Source of the DNA: Batkoa obscura
Lineage: Eukaryota; Entomophthoromycota; Entomophthoromycetes; Entomophthorales; Batkoaceae
Assembly (NCBI GenBank): GCA_030770535.1
Contig: JASVEC010000009.1
Span: forward strand, 186,001-250,000
Direction: 5' to 3'
DNA: 64,000 nucleotides
Shown here: piece after piece, positions 12,028 through 26,299 of the stretch
Layout: each line of letters starts with the position of its first letter
How positions within the stretch are numbered: position 1 is the first letter of the stretch
Made by a program: the position numbers and the translations under genes
Notes under the pieces: model-generated
What the model was told of the DNA's origin: nothing
Seen by the model: only the letters and a program-made list of their open reading frames with translations
Databases searched by the model: none

Positions 12028-13042
12028 TTATCCTCAAAAGAAAACAATAAAAGTTATAAACTATTAGCTTAAAATCCTGAGTTTATTGCTTTAAATAACT
12101 ATTGCAATTGAATTTTATGAGGATGTTTTTTTATAGTTTCATCACTTTTTCCATTTCTTAAGCGCTATTTGAGTGGAAAAGCTATCAGTAAAATTCTTAA
12201 ACAAAAAAATACGTCCCTCTATGCTTTTTTATATTATAATTTTAAATTAACAATAAAAATAGTAGCATGTTATTTTTAGATAATATTGGTCTATAATTTT
12301 TTATATTAAATAAAGTATATTTAAAATAAGCAAATTATTATAAATTGACATGTTTTTTTGTTAAAGAATTAAGCCAGTAAATATATTATATTTCATATTA
12401 TCCAAAAGTTGGACAAAATATTAAAATAAAACATTTAATTTATTTTACATTTGTGTTTGAAATGCATTTAGTAGTAGTTGAGCATCTACAAATATATAAA
12501 AAACAAATAACAGGTGTATTTCTAATTAATTCATTACATTAATCTATTATGGAACTACTCAAAAAGAAATAACATGTATCACTTTGGTATTTGACCAAAT
12601 AAAAGCAAATTTAATCCACTACTACTAAAATAAATTGAATGTAAAATTTCTTACATAATTCGGTTCTTTGATAAATTAAATGTTGTTATAAAAGTAACAC
12701 TTTATTACTGACTTAGTAGCATTTAATTTATGAAACTATCAAGTTATGTAAAAAAATTTACGATTGAATTGTTTTAGTAGTATTGTTAACATATATCATT
12801 TAATCGATTGGAATGCATTATTATCTAATTTATTAAAAAATGCATCACCACTTTATCTATATAAATGTTCTTGGCCACTACCTATCTTTTATTTTTAAGC
12901 GTTTAATTTTAAGCCACATTTGTAAAAAATTTCTAAAATTCCAATAAAATTCAAAATTTACTTTTAGTTATAACTAAGCTTACCTTTTTTTAAATAACAA
13001 AAATTTACCCATTTCAGGCATTTTCTATTAAAAAAATAATCG
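12028..13042. other. AT-rich intergenic with one MITE
   Basis: Contains MITE copy C at 12116-12222. The remainder is AT-rich spacer that leads into the BEACH gene, with no TATA box that can be separated from background. Confidence 0.5.
12116..12222 (+). mobile_element. MITE family 1, copy C
   Basis: The left end TATGAGGATGT, the TAAGCGCTATTTGAGTGG core and the right end ACGTCCCTCTAT are all recognisable. The terminal bases have drifted relative to the consensus. Confidence 0.8.
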
Positions 13043-16000
13043 ATGAGTTGGGTAGCAAATTTAATGAAAAGAAAACCATCGGTATCAACGAAAAAGGGAA
13101 ATAATCAAGATGTTTCAACTGATTTACAAAACTCCGTCGGATTATCAGTTTCCACCTCTGAAGCCTCTCAAAGATCCAGGTCGATTACAAAAACAAGTGA
13201 AATGTATGAATTCGAGTCTTTGTTAATAAAAACACTGCAATCTAGTCCAGAAGATGAAGAAAAGTTACTAAGGAATAGTATCTATGCATTTAGTAATGCT
13301 TTCAATGATGAGTCAAAGCCAATCACTAGTGCCAAGGAGATACTGTCGCAATTCGATGGTTTACTTGAATTTATTTTTAAGTTAGCCGAGTTTTTAAGCC
13401 CAAAGATAGAAAAGGTTTGTAATTGTATTGAGGAGGAAGAACAATTAGATGGAGGAGGGATAGTGTTTCTAATAGATAGCTTAAAAGTATTATGCATTGT
13501 TGTTAATTTTTGGAGTCCATCAATAAGAACTGTTACTCACTCAAGCTTACCAAAGTTTATTTTGAGGACAAAGTTGGTGTATAATAGGATATTGAGTGAA
13601 AGGAAAGAGGTCGAGAGTGAGGAAGAAGAAGAGGATGGTAAGTCGACACTGCTTTTAGATTATGATAGAATCGTATGTTCTTTATTGAGGCGCTTATTAT
13701 CTGAGGATATCTTTGTAAAGGAGATGGTATTAAAAAATGAAGCTTTTTCTATGTTTAATGCGTTTATTGATTATCCAACTGAAAGGTACATATATTGTTT
13801 AATTTAAAATCGAATTATTTTATTAACTTAATAAGCTTGAATGAACTTGTAAATATAGCAATAAAAGAAGCCAAAGATAGAGGAACTGGATTATTAAAAT
13901 ATTTATCTTTTAAAAAATTTATAACTTTATGTTGTATTAAATTAAAAAAGATATTATTAACTAATAACAACGAAGAGTTGTCAAAATCATCAATATTATG
14001 GACGTTACAATTAATGAATAATTTATTAGAAGAAGCCAATTTATCAAATACTCAATTACAAGAAGAATTTTTAAATTGTGGTGGTTATGATATGTTGGCT
14101 ACTATTTTAGTCAATCCTCCTTTTTTAGATAAATTTATGGAATTAAAGAATTTAGTAATTAATATTTTGGAAAATTTAATTTTCATTGGGGAAGAAAAAA
14201 GTAGAGAAGAAATATTAGTATTAGCTAATATAGATTTTCCAGAAAATGAGATATTTTCCCCATTAAATGGACCAGCTATACGTAATTTAAATGCATTAAC
14301 GCCATTAATTTATGGATTATTATATCCAAAAGCAAAGCCCAATCGATTTAGTTTAGAAAATATTGTTTTAGAGCAACAAGAAGAAACAAAGGAGGGGAAA
14401 GAAGAAGATAATATTGAAGGAAATGAGCCACCATATGAATTTAAAGAAAAAATATTAATGATATTAAATAATTTAGCTAAATTAAATTATACTAATTATC
14501 TATTAATTAATAAGTATCATGTGATGTTAGAATTAATAGAAAATTTTTCTTCATTAAGTTTATCAATGAAAGTAAGTTTATCATTTATTGTATATTCATT
14601 ATTTATAATAATTTATTCATAATCTAATAATTATTTATATAGAATATAGTCTTAAATTTATTATGCCATAGTGTAAAACGGTTTGGTCATATACCCTTAA
14701 AAGAATTAAGCGTATTTCCAATTTGTTTAGCAGAAAGTCAATTCGATATTGAAGCTCAATTATTATTATATGACACAATATCACAATTAAAAGGATATTT
14801 ACCAAAGATACAAGATATTGCTAGAAATGTGGGATTATTGAGTTATTTATGTAATTATTTAAATAAAATATTACATATAATCAAACCATATTTAATCAAA
14901 GATAATAATAATAATGAAGATATCAGGTTATTATTAACTAAGGAACCAAAAGAGATTAAAGAATTAATAGAAAATAACAATAATGAAGATGAAAATTATA
15001 TATTATTACTAATGTACCCAACAATATGTAATAATTTGGTTAAATTAATTGAAAACAATAGTAAAAATTTGACACATTTAAAACAACAACTACCGGATAG
15101 CTTTTTTGATTCATTAAATTTTACTTTATTACGTCCTGGATGTTTATCAATATTTTGTACATACTGTGGTTTTTATTGTCAGCATTTAAAAGAAATCGAA
15201 AATAATGAAGAGAATATTGAAAAAGGTCAAAAATTGTTTGAACAAATTATTGAAGTATTACAATTAAAAAATGATAACTTACAAATGAAAATGGAAATAC
15301 TATCAATTTTAATTAAAGTAGTTGATGGTAATTCTTCAGCTCAATATTGTTTTACGAAGGCAGGTGGTTTTGTTTGTTTATTATCTTGTTTACTAATGAC
15401 AAAAGATATTAAAGGAGAAGAAGAAGAAGAAGAAGAAGAAGAAGAAGAGAATGAAAATGAATTTAGATTTAATTTAAAACTAACATTTATTAAATTAACA
15501 TCATCCGTATTTTTATCTACTTTAGCTAATAATCAATATTCTCAATGGTTTATTATTAATGAAGTTGGTCTTAATTTATTTGAAGAGGGTTTTGATTTAA
15601 CAGGAATATTAGATAGTCCATCGACAATATCTTCTGGATTCGGTATATTATTGGGTTTAATTATGGGAGAAAGTTCATTATTTGATGCATTTGATGATAA
15701 AATATTACAACAAAATACGTTTCAAAGTCAAGAAAAATCCAGGTCTTTTTTTGGTAATATACGATGCCCTTGTTTAATACCAAGTATATTTTTCTTTGCC
15801 CCTAAATTATATGAATTACCTCAATTAGAATATTTAGTTCTAAAATCATTATGGTCTATATTAAGTTCAAGTATAAGAAATCAAATTTATTTTTCTCAAC
15901 AACCAATTATTATTAAATTTCTAAAGTGGAGTGATAATTTATTATCAAGAAAACAAGAAAATAGTATTTATTTAGAATCCATTCAATTAATAACTTCAAT

Positions 16001-19000
16001 TATTCATATAATATTTGAATTTGGTAGTAATGATTTAAAAATTGAATCATTATTAGCTAATTTATTAAATAATCAAAAACATGAATTAAAATTTCAAAAT
16101 ATTGGTTCATTAGAAGTTATATTAAATGAAATTTCTAGTGGAATTAAACCACCTATATTACATTTTGATTCGAATATTGAAAAGCCATCTTATTTAACAT
16201 TGGAAAATTTTCAACGTTCCCTTGGTACTGGTAATGGTTATACTCTTTTACTTTGGTTTCAAATTATTCAATTTCCAGAATCAAATAGTTTACCTTTATT
16301 GAGAATATATGATAATAATAATAATAATTTAAATTATGAATTATCTTTAAATGAAAATCATTTTATTACTTGTACTGGTAGTAATAAAGTACCTGTTGTA
16401 TTTGATACTTCCCCATTAAGAGCTGAAGCTTGGTATCATATTGCTTTAGTACAATCTAAAGGTTTATTATCAATGTCATCAAATAATATTAAATTATATA
16501 TTAATGGTAAATTAAGTGAAAATAGAAAACATACATTTGGGTTTGGTACTGATTTAATGAATTCTAATTATACTTTAATTATTGGAGAAAAAGGGGAAGC
16601 AACTGAATTATCTGGAGCAGTATGGAATTTATCTTCATTAAATTTAATAGATGAAGTATTAGATTTACAAGCAATTGAAATTATATTTGGATTAGGTATT
16701 GAATATAATAATACATTTCAAGATTTAAATTTATTAAATAAAAGTTTATCGGATATGGATTATTACATAACTAAAAAGAAAGTAATTAATAACAATACAA
16801 TGACAATTGATACAAAAGCAACGGAACTATCTTCAACAATAAATAATAATTTTAATTTTTCAATATCTGAAGATAAAATATTAACAAGTTTAAATCCTAA
16901 TAATATTATTGATTTTGTTTATTCAGATGTATTTGGTAATGATAATTCAAAAATATTAGCATCCCCAATATCTTCTAGATTTGGTATATTAAATTTAAAA
17001 TATAAATATATGAATCAAATACATAATAAAAATGATGGATTTGGTTATTTATCAAAAGATTTATTATTTTCTCCAGGAATTAATTTTAGTCAAGAAATAT
17101 GGAAATTAGGTGGATGTTCATTATTATTGAAATTAATTGATAATAGTAAAGATATCAATTCAATTGAAAAAGCAATATCAATAACAACTCAAATATTATG
17201 TCATAAGAAACAGTTTTCAGAAGAAATGACAAGAATTGGTGGCTATGAAATATTGGGCAATTTAATTAAAAAGAAGGCCAATTATTTAAGTTTATTAACA
17301 ATAAGAGCTTTATTAAGTTTGGTTGCTTCAAAAGATGGATTATTTAATCAGTATATGATTAGTAATATAACAGCCTTTCGATTTTTATTTTTAGATTTTG
17401 ATATTTGGAGATCCGCATCAAAAGAAGTACAAGAAGCAATTATTGATTCATTAAAATCATTTATTTTACATAATGCCAATACCAAACATAATTTAAAAAT
17501 AATGATTCAATTAGATTCTGTAAAAAGATTAATATTTTTATTAAGATTTGAACAATTTCAAACTAATTTATTAACAAAAATTATTGAATTGTTAAAAATA
17601 TTATTATTAGCTAATTTTACTCAAGATAATGTACGGCTGTTAGTAGGATTTATTACATCAGTATTAGGCAAAGAATTTTATATAAGACCAAATAGTCCAA
17701 GAAATTTAATGAATAATAATAAAAATTTATTTAATGGAGCAGATATTATCGAAGATGTTAGACAAATTGAACCAAAATATAAATTACAAATGATTGGTAA
17801 TAAAGTATTAGAAATGTTTCATGATATTTTAAAAGATGAAACATATTGTGTAGCAATATCTTCTATGATAACAAGTAAATGGATATTATTATTATATAAT
17901 AATGAAAATAATCCTTATTCAATTGTATTAATTACTAGAATATTATCAAGATTATTTTATGTTAATGGTAATTCATTTATACAAAAATTTAAATATCAAC
18001 ATGAAGGATTTGCTATATTAAATAGAATTTTACCAAAATGGTGGTTTCTACCTCAACTTTATCAAGCTTTATTATCTATTATATTTTGTATTGATATTAA
18101 TGATATACCATTAAATTCAAGTTTTGATTTTTTTTCATTAATTTCACTATTAGAATTAGAAACTAAATTAAATAAGGAAATGATCTTATTAGATGCCTTA
18201 CTAATATTTTTTACAGCTATTAAAAATGCCTTATGTTTTTGTATACAAAAAACAGGGGATTCGTATATTAGTAAAAGAAGTTATCGACGACCAATGACCT
18301 CATTATCCACTTCCTTTCCAGAAAAAATTAATGAAAATTCATATTTAGTTAACAATAATAACAACTTTGATTCAATTGAAGATAAAAAAGAATTACAAGA
18401 AAGAGTAGATAAAACATCTAAAATGGTACAAACATTAATGCAATTTATTACGGAAGTTTATCATAATTCCAAATCATTTCGATTATTATGTGCTCAAAAA
18501 ATGATATCAGAAATATTAGGAGAAACTATGGTTAAATTTTCAGAACGATTTTCACAAGGAATGAATGATTCTGTTGATTATTTTGATTATAGTTTACCAG
18601 ATTCAATACTGAAATTAGATAATTTAAATAATAATAACAATAATAATAAATCACCTTTAAGTTCCGACGATATTAAATTGAAAAATGAAATTGGTCCGAT
18701 AAAAATGAATAAGCATCGAAGAGCTTTAACAATGCCAGAAAATGAACTATCATCAAAAGAAGAGCCTGAAATTTTGATTAAAAATGAAGCTATCGAAACT
18801 TATATTGAATTTATTATGGTGATTTCTGCAACTTCTGTTATTGATCCTGCCAAGTCCCATCTATTGGAAATTGAATCTTTTTTAAAGGTAAATTAAGATT
18901 TAATAATAATAATAAATATTATAATAATATATTAATATAAAATGATTAATTAGGTAGCAATGCATGGTACAATGAAAGAATATATAAGATATGCCAATTA

Positions 19001-22000
19001 TTTATTAAGTAACATAATAAGACATTTAAAAAATGCCATACAATTAGGACCATTTATATTATCAGATCCAAAAACATTAACTGGAATATCTAAATTATCT
19101 CAATTATGTGTAGATTTTTGTTATCAAGGATTATTTACCTCAGGACGTACACTAATATTTGACTTTATTGTAGTTATATTGGATAAACATCAATTACAAA
19201 TGGTGAATTACAATGATAATAATGTAAAAGTATTTATTAATACAATGTTGATATTATTAAATAAATCAATATTATACTGTTTTAAAGAAGCAACTAATAA
19301 TCCACCTGATTTAAGATTTGCTGTTCAATTTTTAAAAAGTTTTATGGTACAACATAGCCTTATATTTGATAGTAAAAATAATGATATACTATTTTGGAAA
19401 CAGCTATGTTATTATCTATTTTTATTGTTAAAATACAATAATCGAAATATAAAAATAAATACTTTTAATGTATGGAAGTTTTTAGTATTAATGAAAAAAG
19501 AAGAAATGTCATTGATATTTAAAGTTAGAGATACTTATTCTCAGTCTATTTTAGAATCCTTTTTGGAAGTATTAGAAATGGATTTAGAATCATTTTCATC
19601 ATGGATTGAATCTAATATGGAACATTTTGAACCAACATTCAATGAAGTAGTTAAAAAAGGATGGGAAGAAATTCATATTAAAGAAGAAATAATAATTCAA
19701 GAAGCAAATAAATCATTTGTAGAAAGATTAAATTTACGTCATCAACAATTTAAATTAGATAAAGAAAATGAAATCCGACAATATCAATTAGCTTTATCTA
19801 ATTTAATGTCTTGGTATAAGAATTTACAAGATTTAGAAAATGATTGCTATTCTAGATTATTACATGACAAAGCCGATTCCAATAGTTTAATTTCTACTAA
19901 TTGGAAAAAAATGATTGCATTATCTTCTTATTATAAAGAAAATGATAGATCAAATTCAAGATGGAAATTAGATTTAACTGAAGGTAAATAATAATATAAT
20001 ATAATATAATAATAATAAAATGTTCATTTATTTATTAAATTAATTTATTGTTTATTAGGCCCATATCGTATTCGTAGAAGACTTAAACCTAATCGACATA
20101 CTTTTAATACAATATCAACAGCAATTAATAAATCAAAAATAAGATCCATGTCTATATCATCTATTAAAGCCTCTGAAACATTTAATTCTAAAAATGTAGA
20201 AAGTATTAAATTTCGAACATATGAAGAAGAAATTCGAGAAAAATTAGATAATAATGAGATTGTATTAGAAAATGAAATTGATAATGAATCTAAAGTTCAT
20301 CGAGTTTTAAGATATCTTGAACCAAATGATGAGATCGTTGAAGTTTATAATATTGGTAGAGTAGCTGGTTTAGATGTTGCTGATGCTTTATTAGTGTTTT
20401 GTAGAGTTAAAATTTATGTCATTGATGGTTATTTTTTATGTAAAGATGGTAATATTGTGGAAACTTCAGAAATACCAGAAGATGTAAGTTAAATTTTATT
20501 TATTTTATAAATAATTTTAATCTTGATTTACTTTTTAATTTAGGAAAGAGATGTTTATTTACAATTATTAACAGCTGCTTCTGGTAAACCTTTAAAGGAC
20601 CCTAAACAATCAGATCATTTGTGTAGAAAATGGTAAATTTATTTATATTTAAATATTGTTAATTTAAGTTATTAACTTTTGTTTATAAAGTGCTTATACG
20701 GATTTAAAAGAAGTACATAAACGTAAATTTTTATTTAGAGATGCAGCTATTGAAATATTTTTTGAAGATGGACGCAATTTATTAATAACAAGTATATTAA
20801 ATCAAAGGGATTTGATATATTATAAATTTACTCATAAATTAGCAATACCAAGATATCCTCATGAATCCGTAGCTGGTACCCCAGCAGAAGTAGAAACAGG
20901 ATCAGCTTTAGGATCTAAACTATCTAATATTATATTTGGTAGTTCCTCTTTAACTGAATTATCATTAAGGTGGTGTAATAGAGAAATTACTAATTTTGAG
21001 TATTTAATGCATTTAAATACATTAGCAGGTAGAAGTTTTAACGATTTAACTCAATATCCTGTATTTCCATGGATATTATCAGATTATTCATCAAATGAAT
21101 TAGATTTAAGTAATACAGGGGTATTTAGAGATTTATCTAAGCCAATGGGAGCTCAATCTGATTCAAGAGCAAGAGAATTTAAAACTAGATTTATTAACTT
21201 TATGGATGCAGATGATTCAACCCCTCCATTTCACTATGGTACTCATTATTCATCAGCTATGATTGTTTGTTGGTATTTAATAAGGTTAGAACCATTCACA
21301 TCTCATCATTTAAAAATACAAGGTGGTAATTTTGATCATCCTAATCGTTTATTTTTTTCAATTAAAGAAGCTTGGTTATCAGCTGCATTTCATAATACAA
21401 CCGATGTAAGAGAATTAATACCTGAATTCTTTTATTTACCTGAATTTTTAATAAATTATAATAATTATAATTTTGGTAAAAGACAAGAATCTGGTGAATC
21501 AATAGATAATATAACTCTACCTCCTTGGGCTAAAAATGATCCTGAATTGTTTATACGTAAACATAGAGAAGCATTAGAATGTGATTATGTTAGTGAAAAT
21601 TTACATCATTGGGTAGATTTAATCTTTGGTTATAAACAACAAGGACCAGCAGCAATTGAAGCTTTAAATGTATTTCATCATTTATCTTATGAAGATGCTG
21701 TAGATTTAGATTCCATTAATGATCCAATAGAAAAAGCAGCTACAATTGGAATTATTCATAATTTTGGACAAACACCAAGACAATTATTTAAAAAACCACA
21801 TCTACAAAGGAATTCAAAAATTGAAAAATATCGTTTTAAATTAAGAAAACATCCATATCATTTAATACAATCTTATTCCCCAATACTAGAAGTGGGTAAT
21901 GCAGTGAATGATGTAATTCAGGCTAATGGAAAGCTAATGGCTTTAGGAGGTAATCGTATATTTATTCCTAGATTAGGGCAAAGACATATTGAATGGGGAT

Positions 22001-23010
22001 TATCAGATAACTCAATTAGATTATTTCAAACGGAACCTAAAAAATTATTAAGTGTTTATGAAGGATGTCATTTAAATATTATTACTATTATTGAGCCTTT
22101 TGATGAAATAACAATAATTACTGGTGGTGATGATGGTTTAGTTAAAATTTGGAATATTCAATTAATTAAAAATTATCCAGAACTTAATTTAAAAACTATA
22201 TTTAGAGGGGCGGGATCTGAAATTAAAGTAATAAAAGCATGTAAAGCATTTGGTATAGTAGTCATTTCATCTAATGAAAATGAAATAACAATATGGGATA
22301 TGAATCGATTAAAGTTTATACGTAAATTAAATAATGTTAATACCAATATCCATACATTAGCTATTGATCGATCCACTGGTAATATTGTTGCTTGTTCTGA
22401 TTTAGCAATTATTATTTGGAGTATTAATGGAGAATTATTAGCTAAACTAACATTACCTTCTAATTCAGTAAAAACTACATCCATATTATATATTGAAAAT
22501 AAGAGTGGGGAATACTATATTAATGATTTATTAATTACAGGTCATCAAAAAGGAATTATTAAATTTTGGTCTTTAGAACCTAAAGTCAATAAAAATAAAA
22601 AGCAACAAGATATTAATTTAACAGAAGAAGAATGTAATTGGCAATTGACTTTATTATCTAGTTTAAATGAAGCTTCAGATATAAGTTATCATCCGTTAAA
22701 TGATATAGTTAAAATATCCGTTTCTGTCTCAAGACAAGCTATTTATACAGGTAATCGTCAAGGTTCGGTTTATTCTTGGCAATTTCCAGATTCCACTTCC
22801 GAATTACACCGAGTTAGAGATATAGCTATTATGAATCATTGTTGTGCTTGTCAACAAGGGTTCAATAATAATGATAAAAAAGTATATTGTAGTCCTTGTG
22901 GTGGACTCATTTGTCAACAATGTGTTCGAGATTCACCATTTAGAAATGGGGAGAAATCCAATTTATTTTTATGTCAAAAATGTTTGGAAAGGTTTGATAG
23001 TAATTCTTAA
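13043..23010 (+). CDS. BEACH-WD40-FYVE protein (WDFY3/ALFY/Blue-cheese type)
   Basis: Seven exons read in phase: 13043-13785, 13836-14571, 14643-18887, 18954-19983, 20059-20483, 20544-20632 and 20691-23010, giving 3195 residues. The order is an armadillo-like helical N-terminal half, a concanavalin-A-like segment near residue 1010 (YTLLLWFQI, AWYHIALVQSKG), a PH-like domain entered through GPYRIRRRLKPN at about 2252, the BEACH domain at about 2500-2790 (RWCNREITNFEYLMHLN, YPVFPWILSDY), WD40 repeats at about 2870-3130 (GGDDGLVKIWN), and a C-terminal FYVE finger (CCACQQGF, CSPCGGLICQQC). This is the architecture of ALFY and Drosophila Blue cheese, which bind PI3P and help autophagic clearance or vesicle traffic. 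Length is close to that family (about 3500). A GAA-repeat gives a run of Glu at about 15420. The shared pathway with the nearby ATG10 gene may be chance. Confidence 0.93.
15415..15450 (+). repeat. GAA trinucleotide run coding poly-Glu
   Basis: About ten GAA/GAG codons in a row inside the third exon of the BEACH gene. The repeat keeps frame and is a likely site of length variation. Confidence 0.8.
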
Positions 23011-23252
23011 CAATGAATAAGTTAATAGTGAGGGATTTTTTAATAAAAATTGAAGTTTAGTTTTATGTTAAATGTTTTATATAGTTTGAGTTGGTTTTTG
23101 TTTTAGTAATTGTTATGTATTATTATGTTGTAAATTCTATTGATTATAAATTTCTTTTTGATTTTTTTTGATTTTTTTAAATTTCATCATCAATACAAAA
23201 ATTTGACTAAATTTCCAAGAATAAAGAATTTGAATTTCATTTTTTTATCCAA

Positions 23253-24741
23253 ATGTCCAAACAAACATATGGAGAAGCTTCAACAATTCATGGCCAAGAT
23301 CCTCAAAGTTTAATAGAAACTATATTAAGATCACGAATTTATGAATCTTTATATTGGAAAGAATACTGTCATGGGTTAAATGGTAAGTTTAAATTTCCTA
23401 TCCCTCCCTATTTCATTTAATTTAAATTTAAAACTTGAATTAATGTTTAATTTTCAATTTTTTTTATTCTATCATAGCGGAAACCTTGGTGGAAAGAGCC
23501 GTTGAATTACAAACAATTGGAGGCCACTATGGAAATCAACGACCTACGGAGTTTATTTGTTTATTATTAAAGTTATTACAAATTCAACCTGAAAAAGAAA
23601 TTGTTTATGAGTTAATTAACAACGATGATTTTAAGTAAGTTAAATCATTTTAGCTTTTTATTGAAATATCAAATTATTAAAAATGATAAATTGATAAAAC
23701 TATTTATTGAAGTATTGAACTAGTTACTAATAATGGATGATACTAGGTATTTGAGAGCATTAGCTGCTTTTTATTTAAGGTTAACTGGAAACTCTATAGA
23801 AATTTATACTTATTTAGAACCTTTATTAACCGATTATCGAAAATTGAGAAGAAAATTAAGGAGTAAGTATAGATCTCATTTTCAATTCAACTTTTATTAC
23901 TAATGATGAATCATTAATAACCAATTACTAATCCTTTTATTAATCAGCTGGTTCTTTCCAATTAACTTATATTGATGAATTCATTGATGAATTACTTCAT
24001 TCAGAAAGAGTATGTGATATCATTTTACCTCCATTAATGAAACGTCATATATTAGAAGAAAGTGATGAGTTACCCCCTTATATTTCTTTATTGGAAGAAG
24101 AATTGATGGAAGAAGAAAAAGGTGAATCTGAAGGAGAAAGAGAAGGAAAAGTTAAAGGGGTGACAGGAGTTGAAGCTGGCTTATCGGATTCAAGTGATTC
24201 TGAGGGTGAGGAATTAAAAAAGAAAAAGTTTGAGGTTTATTCAGATGAAGAGGAGGAGGAAGAAGAAATGGCAGATCCAAAGAAAGTGTTTGAGGTTTAT
24301 TCTGAGGATGAAAAACAAGGGGAGACAAAGTCAGCCATTGATGATAAAGAATCAGATAAAAACTCAATTAGAGATGATACAAGTGGACTAAAAAGAGATT
24401 TTAGGTCAAGATCAAGCAGTAATGATTCTAAAAGAGGTAGGCATTATTCAAAGTCAAGATCAAGTAGCCAAAGCTTAAGAAGAAAAAATCGATATTCAAG
24501 ATCAAGATCGAGAAGTATAGATTCTAGAAGATCGAGAAGTTATTCTAGATCAAGGTCAGGATCTAGATATAAAAGTCCTAGAAGTAGAGAGCAAAGAAGT
24601 TATTCTCGTTCACCTAGAAGAGATAGAGATGACAAAAGATATAATAGACATAGGTCACATTCTCGTTCACCCAGAAGAGGTCAAGATAATATGAGTTATA
24701 GACGTAATAATCAATATGATTCTAGACGTTATAGAAGATAA
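23253..24741 (+). CDS. PRP38: Pre-mRNA-splicing factor 38 with SR-rich tail
   Basis: Four exons in phase: 23253-23382, 23478-23634, 23747-23862 and 23948-24741, giving 398 residues. The N-terminal 180 residues match the PRP38 family closely: SIHG-type start (ASTIHGQDPQSLIETILR), RIYESLYWKEYCHGL, ELQTIGGHYGNQRPTEFICL, KYLRALAAFYLRLTG and YIDEFIDELLHSERVCDIIL. PRP38 joins the U4/U6.U5 tri-snRNP and is needed to activate the spliceosome. The rest is an acidic stretch (two near-identical FEVYS-D/E blocks) followed by an Arg/Ser-rich tail (RSRSRS, SRSPRR), as in PRPF38B and in animal and plant PRPF38A but not in budding yeast. The tail implies nuclear-speckle targeting and phosphorylation by SR kinases. 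The apparent ORF beginning at 24037 is only the end of the last exon. Confidence 0.95.
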
Positions 24742-24853
24742 ATCAGGATGGGTAGTTTTTAAGGGGTGAAGGCTAGTTTTTGGTACGGAAATAAATCAAT
24801 TTATGTTCTAATGAAAATTCCTACTTTTTAAATTTTTAGTATATTTATTTTTA

Positions 24854-25700
24854 CTAATTAAAATAATTGGAAGATATAGTTAAACCCAAAGGTGGAGCTA
24901 TTAAACTTAACCAAGAAGCAATATAAGTTGTTAAGGTGACTTTTTTTTTATCTAAGATAGAAAGCAAATCTTTGGTATGACATGGGTGGATATAGAAATA
25001 GGGGATATTGAGGATAGGATGGTCCTAAATGAAATATTATGTTTTTTTATAGAAATAAGTAAATGAGTTTTTTTTAATGGAATATTAACAAATGGAAATT
25101 ACTTGTTGACTTAGACCACCTTGAAATGAAGCTAATTTTATTTTTTCTAAATGATCGTGAGGAGCTAAATGGAGATATAATTCCGATAAAGCTAATGGTT
25201 GACTGGCTGTTATTTGGAAATTTTTATTATTTCTTTTTTATGAGTAATGGTATATAACAGTTCAATTACCTTGTGAGTAAACTTTAAAATAGAATATAGG
25301 TACTTGATAACTTGTGGAATATAAGATATGGTAATCAAATCTTAACCAAGACTAAGTGAAATTGGTTAAAATAAATGAAAAGAATTTATAAACTTACTTC
25401 GTTCTCACTTTCTTTTGTTTCGATTATAACATTTCTTTTTACTAAATAATCTATCTTTCGATCTGATTCTTTCTAATAATCAATTTAGTAGAATTTGATA
25501 TTTTCTTTTTATGACGTTATTTACACTAGCTAAATCTTTTACATATTCCCAATCTTCACCTAAAGTTTGTGATTTATTATAAAATTCTTGAATACTGAGA
25601 TTAAATTCTTTTCTTGTTAATACAGGCCAATGGAAAATACTGAAATTAAACAAGTTAATTATTACAATGTATACTTTAAAAAAGACTACTTGTCGACCAT
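24854..25700 (-). CDS. ATG10: Ubiquitin-like-conjugating enzyme ATG10 (autophagy)
   Basis: Six short minus-strand exons join in phase: 25700-25690, 25639-25525, 25472-25398, 25351-25270, 25206-25103 and 25024-24854, giving 185 residues. The product starts MVDNIFHWPVLTRKEFNLSI, then has FYNKSQTLGEDWEYVK, and after three junctions the family core FDYHILYSTSYQVPIFYFK, SQPLALSELYLHL and DHPILNIPYFYIHPCHT, ending with YIASWLSLIAPPLGLTI. These stretches line up with ATG10 from animals (YHVLYSCSYQVPVLYF, EHPILGQPFFVLHPC, SWLSIVGPVVGL). The Cys of IHPC is the expected thioester-forming residue that transfers ATG12 to ATG5. Introns are 50-90 bp with GTAAGT-like donors. The first exon holds 11 coding bases. 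The gene is convergent with PRP38, with 112 bp between stops. No single exon is long enough to stand out as an ORF. Confidence 0.93.
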
Positions 25701-25829
25701 TAAGAGTTAGTTGGTGGTGTTGGAAGTTTAATTAAGTTGAACAAAAAAATTTTTTTAGAATTTTGACATTAGATTTTTGATAATGATGATATAGTGAGTT
25801 TTTTTGCAAGTTTAAGTTAATTTTATTAT

Positions 25830-25935
25830 ATATGCGGATGTATTTTTGTGTTTAAGATTTTACTAACAATTTTTCCGCTCAAATAGCGCTTAAGAAATGG
25901 AAAAAGTGACGAAGCCAAAAAAGACACCCCCATAT
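25830..25935 (-). mobile_element. MITE family 1, copy D
   Basis: Bounded by TATATGCGGATGT and ACACCCCCATAT, with the shared GCTCAAATAGCGCTTAAGAA core. Same orientation as copy A. Confidence 0.85.
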
Positions 25936-26299
25936 GTTATAAATAAAGCATATGTAAAGTTTTATAATAACCAAATTACTTATTTTTAAAATAAAGTCAA
26001 TGTTTTATAAAATGATTTTACTATAAAAATTTATTACAAATTTAATTAATATAGCTTTTTTTTTAGCTTTAATTTTTAATTTTTTTTAAAGATCATTTAT
26101 ATAATTATTATATGTTATTAAATTAAAAATAGTATTAGAAATATCCAGATAGGAAACTATAGAAATTTAGGTTTTGCATAATTATTAAATGTTTTAATAA
26201 ACTAAAAATAAAAGCTAGAAATTTTAATAAAATATAAAAAAACTAGTTTATAAAAGTAATCAATAAAGTAAAAAAATTATATTAAAAAAAATATTAATA

